A DNA stretch of 64,000 nt from Cytidiella melzeri (Eukaryota; Basidiomycota; Agaricomycetes; Polyporales; Irpicaceae): the NCBI GenBank assembly GCA_022592445.1, contig JABYQR010000117.1, positions 1 to 64,000 on the forward strand. The letters are read 5' to 3'. Position 1 is the stretch's first letter. Each line of letters begins with the position of its first letter. A program made the position numbers and the translations under genes. Under the pieces are notes generated by a model. The model was not told the origin of the DNA. It was given only the letters and a program-made list of their open reading frames with translations, and did not search any database. Positions 22,466-31,807 of the stretch are shown here, piece by piece.

Positions 22466-22544
22466 ACAAACTATTTCCTGTTTAGATCACTTGAACATAT
22501 GACTAGACTCCTGAACTATAGATGTAATTAGATATCATTATGGA

Positions 22545-22795
22545 ACAGTAATGAGTGAGTAATGTGGGTAAGTAATGAATGAATGATGTGGGTAAGTAAT
22601 GAATGAATAATGTGGGTAAGTAATGAATGAATAATGTTGGTAAGTAATGAGTGAATTAACTAAAGAGAATGTAGGGGGGTAAGTAATGAGTGAATTAACG
22701 AAAGAGAATAATGTGGGTAAGTAATAAGTGAGTTCAGCTCAAGAGAATGTAGGGGAGTAAGTAATGAGTGAATTAGCTAAAGAAAATGTAGGTAT
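22545..22795 (+). repeat. Minisatellite with GTAAGTAATGARTGAAT units
   Basis: At least seven units start with GTAAGTAATGAATGAATAATG or variants. The early ones are spaced 24 bp and the later ones 38-40 bp, the latter with an added TAACTAAAGAGAATGTAGGGG. It fills the gap between the two convergent transposon genes. Confidence 0.85.
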
Positions 22796-22831
22796 GTGAA
22801 TCCAATGCTAGCCAAAAATTCAAAGAGGAAA

Positions 22832-25009
22832 TCACATATTGAAATACCTTGTAATAACTTGGCGAGCATGGGCCTTGAGTTCTTCATCAAGATTTGGATC
22901 TCCAAGTACCTGTCACAGATTTTCAATGTTTCTACAAGACTTGCCTTACCAGGCAACGGTATTATTGGGAATATTTAAGCGCTTGTCAAGCGCTTATCCA
23001 GTGCTTATCCGGCGTCTATTTAGGCGCTTATCCAGCGCTTATCTGGCGCTTATCAGGCGCCTATTCCGGCGCTTATTCTCAGTGCCTATCAATTGATGCG
23101 CTGATGCGCCTCCTGTCTCTGATGCGCTGATGCGCTCCTTTCCTTATCTGTGTATCACATGATAGAACTCTCTGGAACCTTGTGGAACTTGCTGGAACTA
23201 TGATGTCATAGTATAGAACATTCCATTAGATGATGTCATAGTTCTTAGAACCTTCTGGAAAAGTCTAGCCTTGTCTTAGAACAAGCTAGAACAAGTCTAG
23301 CCTTGGAGCTGGGTCATGGGGTCAGGTCATGGGGACAATTGCTATTGGTTGATTATTGAAGTGGCACCACTAGGGCATAGGGCATGCTTAGTAAGGTAGA
23401 TTACTTCGCTTACTCATGTAGGTATTAGGGGTCTTAAGGTAGTACCTGGGGTCCTCCCCTTCATGTATATATAGAGGCACTCCTGAGGGCATATCCCCTC
23501 AGTCTTATCCACTCTGTTGATAAAGGACTACCTTGTACTCTCCAGTACTTCGCTCACCACACCTCTCACACTCTATCTCACTCTATCCCCTCAAGTTTAA
23601 CAACTTATCTGGTGAGTAGTAACCTTACTGTTACAGTACCTCACATGCCTTTGAAACCTGCCACTCCATGATTTTGAAATCAACCTTGCATTTGCTGAGT
23701 TCCAGCTTTCAATCCTCATTGACAGTATGAGATGCCATCGCAGCTGCACTTGCCTGAAAGAATGTTCCCATGGCTGAGGTGGTTTTGGACTTTGGCATGC
23801 GAGGCTTATGAGCTGGAACTGGCACACCAGGTTGTCAGTGAAGTGGAACAGACTTCCTGGACCCCTCTGCTGTTTTTGAAGCTGGCATGACGGAGCTCAA
23901 CCTAGCAACAGAGGATGGTGCAGCCAGAGGATGAGTATCAGAAGAGTGGAGAGTTGAAGCAGGATTTGAAGTGATCTCAACTTCAGAGTCTGAGCTGCAG
24001 GAGATGTGGTCGTCGTCTTTTCCCAATAACTCCTGCCTGTCCTCACTGCCACTGCCAGATCCACCAAGGCTGTAGTCTTCACGGTTGCTGAGAGCTCCCG
24101 AGCGGAAAGTACGGTCACAGACAAACCCGCCGTGACTATCAAACCTGGATGACACAAAACTCAACTAAAAGCAGACTGCAGAGGGATATATGCACACCTA
24201 TTAATGAAGAGATCATACCACTGGTTACTCTTCCACTCCACATATCTCTTTCCTGACATTGTGCCGACCTGTTTCCCAGCCTTGGCTGCAGACTTGAGTC
24301 GAGCATCAGTGCGGACAACCTCCTTATCCTCAGTCACACCTTCAGTTCCGGTATTGTTGGCGTCCCCACTCCCGCCCGTGGAGGACTCCAGCTCAACAAT
24401 CTGCCTGAACTCTACCCTCATACGAGCGTACTTGCTTCTCAGTGATGTGTCATTGAGAATGCCCTTCCCCATCCCTGCTGCAAGCTATTGCATTGATGTT
24501 AGCCTGTAGTGATGAGTGAATGAGTGTATTCTTTACCTTCTTGAAGTGGTGATTCTTTGGCAGTTGACCGTCCTGAAGACGTGAGCAAATAACGCCATTG
24601 GGGTCAAACAGCGCATGGAAAAACCTACACGTTTCCTCAACAGTCCACGGGAGCCAATTTTTGTTGGCCTCTGTTTCGCATCAGCTCCAAACAGTGGTCC
24701 ACCCAGCGTGCCAACTGATGAGACCAGACACTTCTTCAGCTCCTGTGTGTGCACGGTGCGCGGTGAGTTTTTGTTGGTGGGACCAGTCGGGCGTGCTCGC
24801 TTTGCCAGGCGGTTTTTGGAGGGAAGCGGTGGCGAATCCTCACGAGGCCTGCGGTGAGTGACCTGCTGAGTAGTGTACACTGCATGCTGTTCAGGAAGTG
24901 GGACAGCGGGCGGGGCCGGGAAGAGCATTGGTGACGGCACATTGTTGTCGACTGGCAAGAGGGTATCCTCGACAGGGTCTGCAGGAGGACGGAGCGCGTC
25001 ATCTGTCAA
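22832..25009 (-). pseudogene. Harbinger Myb/SANT-like DNA-binding protein, split by an LTR
   Basis: Second gene of the Harbinger element, thought to guide the transposase to the ends. It begins at ATG 25009 with a Pro-rich leader. The trihelix/SANT core follows a frame change near 24690: NWLPWTVEETCRFFHALF, then GMGKGILNDTSLRSKYARM, then WKSNQWYDLFINRC. An acidic Ser-rich linker leads to a C-terminal helix. The LTR at 22911-23635 cuts this helix: it reads VDFKIMEWQVSKACE on one side and VLGDPNLDEELKAHARQV on the other, ending at TGA 22834-22832. Premature TGA codons lie at 23837-23835 and 23712-23710. The gene is dead in this copy. Confidence 0.82.
22906..23640 (+). mobile_element. Solo LTR, copy B, nested in the Harbinger Myb/SANT gene
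   Basis: The LTR is 22911-23635 (725 bp), TGTCACAG...CTGTTACA, and is the same family as 18578-19281. A perfect 5-bp target duplication GTACC occupies 22906-22910 and 23636-23640. Removing the LTR and one GTACC restores an open C-terminal reading frame of the Myb/SANT gene. Plus orientation, by the TATA run near 23466. Confidence 0.93.
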
Positions 25010-25469
25010 TTGCGCATGAGTGGGTACTACCGCTAAGTCAATGCCGCTCGAGCAGCGCCAGACACAGCATCATCTTGTGCGCAACTTCCGAGTGGTGTAC
25101 TCAGAAAGAGAGTGACAGCATTGCGCTGTACACTGGGTGAGCCTAAATCTTCACTCATATGTGCCAAGACTTACCTCACAGGGTTCCAAAATTGATCCAA
25201 AATCGTTGTTTCAAAGGTAATCAAGCAGCTCTCCAGTAGTTATATCCAGGATTCTGCTCGGCAGGAATGGTTGAGCAGCTCGGGACTGACAGTAGCAAAG
25301 CAAGACTTACCCCCCATTTTTACCCCAGTTGTAGCTGGACATCCCTCCCCAGCTCTTGAGGAAGTCGATTAAGATTAGATGGGTACAAGTAGAACAGAAC
25401 CAAAGGAGACTGTTTGAGTTTGCAAGTCCCAACTGGTGTCAAAATTGCCATGGTGAATGTTTGGCATCT

Positions 25470-25765
25470 ATTGCGGGAAGTGCGTGCAAGCCAATTTTGT
25501 TATTCCTCTTCCGAATATCCATAATATTTTAAAAACAACGACTATTCTTTTGTACATGAAAGCTAGTCCCGACGGGCATCCCAAAGGCAGAATAACCAGC
25601 AGACTCCCACCAGCAGGACGGGCGTGCGACATCTGCGAGAGATGACTCAAATCACGGCAAGCCGGCATGCTCTCAGAAACAATTTCATCATCGCTACAAA
25701 CACAACGAACAGAAAAACATGATGAACAGACAAACATGACGAACCGCTTATAATAGACCACACCT
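25470..25765 (-). repeat. Right long inverted repeat of the Harbinger element
   Basis: Reverse complement of the left arm 20581-20850, with scattered substitutions and a small insertion near 25530-25555 (AACAACGACTATTCTTTTG region). Confidence 0.85.
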
Positions 25766-25972
25766 ATAGCAGTGCAACACAGCTCGGCATGCTGCTGCCT
25801 GCGCTCACGTTCAACAGCCAACTCTTGTGAGTCGACTCTGCTACATTAACACTGCATGCCATACTCAGTTTGCTTTCAGCAGCAGTGGAAAGTCTGTGGA
25901 TCTACTCCCACGTGGCTGTTGCGCATCCAGGCTCAAGCCTGACCCCATAGACTCAGAGGAAGCCAAGCCCAA

Positions 25973-26885
25973 CCCCATAAAGGAACATCCCTTCTTGGAC
26001 CTGTACCACCACCACCTCATTAGGCACTGGAGCCAATGAGCCATACTATACCAAACACCTACCACTAATCTCATTTGCGATGCACTTCTTTCATTGCTCT
26101 CCGATCCAATCCTACACGTCCAAGCTGGCAGAGGCAGTTGATCCCTCTGGACTGAGCCAGATCTCCCGCCTCACTTGTCATCCCTGTGTGGATCGACAAT
26201 TCCAACCAACTCAACCTGTCCATTCCCCCCCTCGACAACCCTCTTGTGCAGCGCTTTGCAGCATAGTCCAAACTCACCATCCTTCTGCTTCGCGCAGAGC
26301 TGTCCAACGTGGAAGTGCGGGATGCACTCTGGAGACCAGGTCCAATGTTGGGAAGGCCACAGGCCGATCAACGACGTACGCCCACACGGCAGGCCTGTGA
26401 GCAGATGTGCAGCATTATTTTGCAGGGAGGAAGCCCAATGGCGGTCATGGCTGGCGAAGGGTAGGGCGTCAACAGTGGAAGTTGGGATGCTGAGGAGTTT
26501 TGGTTGAAGAAGACAGGGCACTTGTTTCAAGCCTCTCTCTGAGGGAGAGTTCATTTTCTATCCCCCCGACTACTTTGAAGCTCACAGGATGAGCTACTGC
26601 TCTCCTGATGGGATTACATGCATTTAACCGACCCCCTCCCCAAGGGTTATGGCAAGCACCTGGCATTGTTACCCAATTGGGAGACTCTGGTCACGCTCTA
26701 TTCACACACCACTGAGGGGAGGAGGTGTCCTTATCCAATCCATGTTGCTTGTGCGGTGTGATGGTTCGTAGTTAGCTCTAGTGGTGTATGTTCGGCTGTC
26801 GTGCGCCCCTAGCTTTTGCTGGCGCCTTTCAATTTTTATTGGAAAAAAAAAAAAAAAAAAAAAAAAAAAAGACCCCATAAAGGAA
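25973..26885 (+). mobile_element. Poly(A)-tailed retroinsertion in SSP2 exon 2
   Basis: The insert is about 25986-26870 and ends in 28 consecutive A (26843-26870). It is flanked by the 13-bp direct repeat CCCCATAAAGGAA (25973-25985 and 26873-26885). A 3' A-tail with a long target duplication is the mark of target-primed reverse transcription. The body has no clear long ORF, so it is a truncated LINE 3' end, a SINE, or a processed copy of a cellular mRNA; I cannot say which. Confidence 0.85.
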
Positions 26886-27522
26886 GCCAAGCCTGACCCC
26901 AGGCACAAGCTCGAAGAAGAAGCACGAAGGGCCGAGTATAACTATGAAAACTGGAACAGGAACCCGGAGAACGTACACTCCCAGTCGATTCAAATGTGCC
27001 AGAGGATGTTTGGTCCGAAACATCCTCAGGAGCTCGGTGTTACAGCGCACCGCTATTGTCCGCGCTCATGTTCCTACAACAGCTGAACTCTTCAGGCTCA
27101 GTGATAGACTCCTGAGCCTTTTAGATCAGTTGGGTTATGAAAGTGTTGAACCGTTACATCGAGATGGACGAGGAATTGAGCGGGGATGAGCTCGCGGCGA
27201 CCGAAGATGTGACCTCATAGATGTCTCCTGTTATGTAGATTGGTAAAATTTCTCGCTCAATCCGTTCTACGCCTTCTGAACGGCTCGGACTGTTATAGTC
27301 AGCCAGTATATTATAAACTGATAGAGAAAAAAATGTCCGTCAACAACATGAGTGTATGCGAAAGCGAAAATGCGGTGAGAATGTCCATAAAGTCCCTACC
27401 GAGTCCGTCTGGATGGTGATGCCTGATGCCTGCTACCCACTGTGCTCAACTCTCAGTGTTACAACACAGCCTCCTCGCCTATACCTGCCCTCACCCAGCA
27501 ACCCATCTGGTACGCTGTGCGG

Positions 27523-28341
27523 CTAGTGTCCTGTGTTACGCAGTAGTTGGTAGCCGGAGAGGAACATAACGACGAGAGTGACAAGGAGACTTAGAAACGC
27601 TGGGTGTGCAACGTAGTCTGACAGCGATGCGTTGGTGTTGCACCCTGGACAGTTCCAGCCTGTTTGAATTGGTATGAATGAGATGCCTTTGAATTGAAAG
27701 ACGTGTGACATACTTTGCAACGGCGTGTACGGCTGTGGTGAATACAACGCAAACTGCAGTCCAGTGTTTTCTTGCAGAACACCTGGCGATCGCTGGGCTC
27801 CGGGGCCCTGATCACCCCAGATGTTCAAGGTACACTTCTCTTGCCCCAGAGGCGTTTCAGGAAACGCCTGTTCGTATGACCAGAGATCCCATTGCACAGA
27901 CGTTGCTGTACCGGGTATCTTCCCGTCGGAAGGACCCACAGGATACGTGTTGCCGTTGTCGCATATGGCAGAGACCGTGAGAGAGGAGGGCTGGACGAGC
28001 ACGTAACTGAAGTTCCAACCAAAAGTAATCGTTTCGCCTTGTGCAATCTTGTAGTAAGAAGTGGCGGTTTGTGGCGGTTGAGTAATCGTGATCAATCCAG
28101 CGGGGGCAGTCTGAGGAATGCTCGATGTGCTCGACACAGGTGCTGATGAGCCACTGGGCTGCGGTGAGGGAGATGCATTGGTCGACATCGAGAGAACGTA
28201 TGTGTATGTCGATGCGTGGTTGTCGACTGCGAGCTGCAGGAAAGAATGAACTGTGTCGAAGACGGTGGCAACGAGCAAGACGACCGTAACGGTGAGCAGA
28301 AACCGAGACGCGAGAGCTTACGTGACAAAGTCACGCGTCAT
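27523..28341 (-). CDS. DUF7137 family secreted/membrane protein
   Basis: Carries the DUF7137 features: ITQPPQTATSYYKIAQGE at the domain start, TFGWNFSYV, YPVGPSDGKIPG, FALYSPQPYTPL, then WNCPGCN and a C-terminal hydrophobic helix (AFLSLLVTLVVMFLSGYQLL), likely an anchor. A 54-bp intron with GTATGT...CAG ends falls in frame between QPYTPLQ and WNCPGC (near 27660-27713), so the domain stays open even if it is read through. The start is uncertain. ATG 28341 is followed after seven codons by an in-frame TAA (28320-28318) sitting in a GTAAGC donor, and downstream of it is a signal-peptide-like LLTVTVVLLVATVF run. Either a small intron removes the stop or the first exon is elsewhere. Function of the family unknown. 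Confidence 0.8.
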
Positions 28342-29705
28342 GGTGTGACACTTGTAAGTAAGATTCTAACGGTCGACAGTCAGACAGAGATCCTGAGGCA
28401 CGAAGCCGTCGTATCTGCCTCGGGGAGACTACGTCGACATCGTACAAGTCTCTGGACGTGGCAGCAAGCGTGTTCGGATGCTATGAGTGCATGGCGCACT
28501 GACTATCGTAAACGTAGCTAGTCGCGCGATGACTCTTCAGGGCCTTGCAATCGCGAGTAGTGGTGTGTCATATTATCAAGCATACAAACAGCGCAGACTT
28601 ACCACCACTTCAGAACTATTACAGCTGGAAGATAAGAATCAACCTGGCCATGGCAGTCAACGAGGCTCATCCGAGTCTACGGTGTTGAAGCGCTACCTCC
28701 TCCATCAAGCTTGACATGTCGATGTCACTTCACTGACTCAGGAAATGCCTGTCTATGTATGTCGACCGCTACTCACAAGTGCCATTCATACTCACACAGC
28801 GAGAATACACGTGTCAGTTGCTATGATAGCTTCCCCACGTCGTTCGCCCTACTTGATGTTTAGGCTCGTCTGCCTCCATGACATTCAGGCGCGTTGCTGA
28901 CTCTTTTCTACAGCTGAACCTCACCTCACAATCGGCTTCAACAATACTAGTTTATGTGGCTTCTTCCAAGTGTCCACTCAGCGGACGTCTCAGGCGAATC
29001 CGAGACATAGACCGATCTGGCGCACGCTGTTGGATCATCGCATTTTATTGTGTATCAGGTAATCGCCACTGGCATTTCCGCCTGAAATCGGCTTAAATGC
29101 TGACTCTCTACGACAGCCAATTGCTGTCAATTGCAAAAGCCCGGTAATTTGCAAACATGGACGGCCTGAGCAGCACTATCTACGCCTCTGTTCCACAGCT
29201 CAGATCCCTGAGAGTTATGGCTGGTATGTGTCGCCTTACCAAGTCGCTTGTGCGAAGTCGCGTCTGACCCCAGGCCCAACCCGTTTCAGGTCAGCAATAT
29301 ATCAATGCGTTCAACGTGCACGTATTGCAACCGTCAGATGTAACGATGAACTCACATTGGGTTGGCCGACTGTTTCATACTTTTAGGCTCTTGTAGTCGG
29401 AATAATCACTGATCGGCACAGCTATTTGTTCGCTGACCTTCAGACTTCTGAAGACCAAAGAGACACGGTTTGGCACCCCTATATACATAGCAGCGTGGTG
29501 CATAACACCTCACCCCGCACCACCCCCTTTCTATCGACTGTGTCTTGTGTTTGTGTCCTAATTCTCTGATGTCCACGGTCGTCAACGTTCCTTTATAACT
29601 TACCACTGTCTTTTCTCCCTGCTCTCCAATCTCTCAACTCCCCAACGCAACCTTTTACGGACCTTTACGGGCTGATCCCTTCCCTCAATTTCCTCAATCA
29701 CAGCA
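28342..29705. other. Intergenic region, divergent promoters
   Basis: Separates the minus-strand DUF7137 gene from the plus-strand gene at 29706. The last 150 bp are pyrimidine-rich, as is common upstream of fungal starts. A short plus-strand frame (28532-28714) looks protein-like but has no support. Confidence 0.4.
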
Positions 29706-31004
29706 ATGCAGCCCGTCAATCGAACATTCAACAGCTCATATCAAGAACGTTTACTCACGCCGTTCTCCCACAAGCCGCAGAACCCCACAAAACGCCTGAG
29801 GGCACCACCGCTTGATATTGCATCTATCCACCGGAACGCTTCGTCTGTCCCTCTCCAAGTTGAAAGCCCCATCGATTCTACTAGTCCTGTGGTTTTCCGT
29901 CCACTCAGTGGCGCTTGGGATGATCACGACTACGACCACGGCTCTGGATCAGCCAATGCATGGGCAATGACAACTCCATCTCCATCAAGACGAGCGAGCG
30001 CTGGCCATGATCAACACCCACACATCGCATCTTCAACAGATGACATGGCCTTCTTGGACATCTCTGAACCAGGTCCTAGCTCCGACTATAACTTCCTCTT
30101 ATCTCGGCTGGCTGGGCAAGACGACCTTCATTTGCCACGTCCCTTGCCACCACGCTCGTCCTCTCTACGCGGTCTCTTTGAGGCTGTCAATCATTCTACC
30201 CCGATGTTGCGAGCTCCGTCACCATGTCCACCTCACTCGATGGTGGACGACGACCGCTGTAGCGAAAGCATGGTTTTCGCGCCAAAAGACCCGAACGAGC
30301 CTGAGTATGGCTCAGCTTCTCCTGCCTTTCCTGACCCGCCGACTCTATTTGTGCCTGTGTTGCACAGGTCGATGGGTTCACAGAAGAGACGCACACCCAA
30401 AACCATGGTATGGCCGAAAACCATATCGCCATCACCACCCGAAAAGTCCCGTATTTCTCTCCCGCAGACCAACGTTCGCGTACCATCCGATGCTATGCTC
30501 GCAACGCATGTGCCGACCACTCTGGCGACAAGAGGCGCTTCGCGCATGCCACTGTGTGGAGCGCCGACTCCTGTCGTGGTCCCCAGAAAGCCAAAGCCAA
30601 AGCCCATCTCATTCGTCGAGACAGCGTCAGACGCAGATAAGTCCTCCCTTTTTTCGACTATCAAGAAAGTTCGCATGGTTGTGGCGCGAAAAAGTATCTC
30701 CTCTTTGGATGCGATGGTCAGGCCTGTGAGGAGTAGTAGCCTGGATCAGGCTCGGATAGGATCTTCATCCGTCTCATCATCAACGACTGTCGAATCGACC
30801 TCGACTTTTTCCATTCCCTCCTCGTCGGATGAGGACGAACTCCCGGATGGACCTAGCTGCGAAATTCCCTCAAGCGAGAGCCGTCGCAGCGTGGACCTTG
30901 ACCATGCGTTTCACGCGCATGTCGTCGTTGACGGAGTGTGGCACAAGCAGGAGATTAGCCAAGTGATTCCTGTGCTGCGGTCCATGAAGTTCGGGGGAAA
31001 ATAA
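29706..31004 (+). CDS. Hypothetical Ser/Pro-rich disordered protein
   Basis: Intronless gene of 432 residues, not recognised. It is rich in Ser, Pro and Arg, with predicted disorder through most of its length. Short features are SSLRGLFEAVNHSTPM (about residues 149-165), a basic proline stretch VPRKPKPKPISF (about 297-308), an amphipathic FSTIKKVRMVVARKSISSLDAMV segment (about 319-341), an acidic SSSDEDELPDG (about 375-385), and a compact C-terminus HAHVVVDGVWHKQ. The C-terminal tail and the mid-region SLRGLF motif are the best candidates for conserved contacts. It could be a phosphoregulated adaptor; this is only a guess from composition. Confidence 0.7.
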   Translation: MQPVNRTFNSSYQERLLTPFSHKPQNPTKRLRAPPLDIASIHRNASSVPLQVESPIDSTSPVVFRPLSGAWDDHDYDHGSGSANAWAMTTPSPSRRASAGHDQHPHIASSTDDMAFLDISEPGPSSDYNFLLSRLAGQDDLHLPRPLPPRSSSLRGLFEAVNHSTPMLRAPSPCPPHSMVDDDRCSESMVFAPKDPNEPEYGSASPAFPDPPTLFVPVLHRSMGSQKRRTPKTMVWPKTISPSPPEKSRISLPQTNVRVPSDAMLATHVPTTLATRGASRMPLCGAPTPVVVPRKPKPKPISFVETASDADKSSLFSTIKKVRMVVARKSISSLDAMVRPVRSSSLDQARIGSSSVSSSTTVESTSTFSIPSSSDEDELPDGPSCEIPSSESRRSVDLDHAFHAHVVVDGVWHKQEISQVIPVLRSMKFGGK

Positions 31005-31807
31005 CGGGGCTTTGATGGGTGGCGGTGGACGTGCGTATGATGAAGACCTTGATGGAGGAGGCTAACAAGTATATTGTCATGATTGTCAGGCAATTGTAGG
31101 GCTAGCAAGGTGGGATCTTCCTTGTTCGTATTTCCAATTGCTAGCGTGCTGATTGTCGCATCTTGCAGGACAAACATTATGCACGACTTCTTTACCGGAA
31201 TTATTATAAGCTTCCGCAGACACGCTGTATGACTTGGGTGATGCGACTGCCAGGCACTGACATGTACTTGTTTATTCTGTGACGGGCGATATGGGACAAC
31301 GCTACGTATATATATATACTCACTCGTACTTTATAGTTCTCATGCATACTATTTTCCCATTAGGCTTCAGAGTCTCATGTCTTTCTGTCATCACACGACA
31401 CGCTTTATGCTGCTGAGTCGACTTGTTGTGAGCGATCTTTACCCACAACGCCTACAGCATTGCACAAGTCGCACGGGCCTAGGCATCCCAGTAGCACTCG
31501 TATTGGGAAAGAAATTTGGTGATATTCCGAGACGTAAGATTACTGTTGCAAGGATACAGGACATCTGGTTGCGGTGATAAGGTATACTAGGAGAAAGTAC
31601 AAACGTGAAGGGCGATAACATCGACGGCGAATAATTGAAGCATGGTAGAAAAACAACTTACACGATACAGACGATAAAAGATACATAGCAAGGATATCGA
31701 TGTGCAAGAGACGTTGTACAGATAGGTGCGATCAGTAGACTAGTGAAAGCGGGTAACGACAGGTTCAAGGGTATCGTTTGAAACACGTCCCGGCATACGC
31801 ACTGCAA
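31005..31807. other. Gene-free stretch between convergent genes
   Basis: Lies between the 3' ends of the genes at 29706-31004 and 31808-34264. A short TATATATATA run is at 31309. No gene or RNA recognised. Confidence 0.4.

Larger units (their letters stand above)
20578..25768 (+). mobile_element. PIF/Harbinger DNA transposon inserted in SSP2
   Basis: The element proper is 20581-25765 (5185 bp). It is flanked by ATA target duplications at 20578-20580 and 25766-25768; removing the element and one ATA restores SSP1-like exon sequence. The ends are inverted: AGGTGCAGTCAATTCTAAGC on the left and AGGTGTGGTCTATTATAAGC on the right, part of a diverged inverted repeat of about 280 bp reaching 20850 and 25470. 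It encodes a DDE transposase on plus and a Myb/SANT protein on minus, the two-gene layout of this superfamily. A 3-bp duplication fits Harbinger. A solo LTR has landed inside it. Both genes contain premature stops, so this copy is inactive. Confidence 0.9.
20436..27219 (+). pseudogene. SSP2, secreted-protein paralogue broken by two insertions
   Basis: Starts at ATG 20436 with a signal peptide nearly the same as SSP1 (MRSNIAVALALL...). Exon 1 stops being homologous after codon 48 (...NNVDD), where the Harbinger element 20581-25765 sits. It resumes at 25769 (GCAGTGCAACACAGCT) and ends at about 25826 before a conserved intron. Exon 2 starts in SSGKSVDLLPRG and is interrupted again by a poly(A)-tailed insert (25986-26870). 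It then continues with KPDPRHKLEEEARR, after which frames shift before the DELAATEDVTS tail and TAG (27217-27219). The gene cannot give a normal product. The C-terminal region differs from SSP1. Confidence 0.75.

Noticed and set aside
28216..28714. Small plus-strand genes near 28.2-28.7 kb
   Set aside because: Short frames, one antisense to the DUF7137 exon; no domain, no start context.
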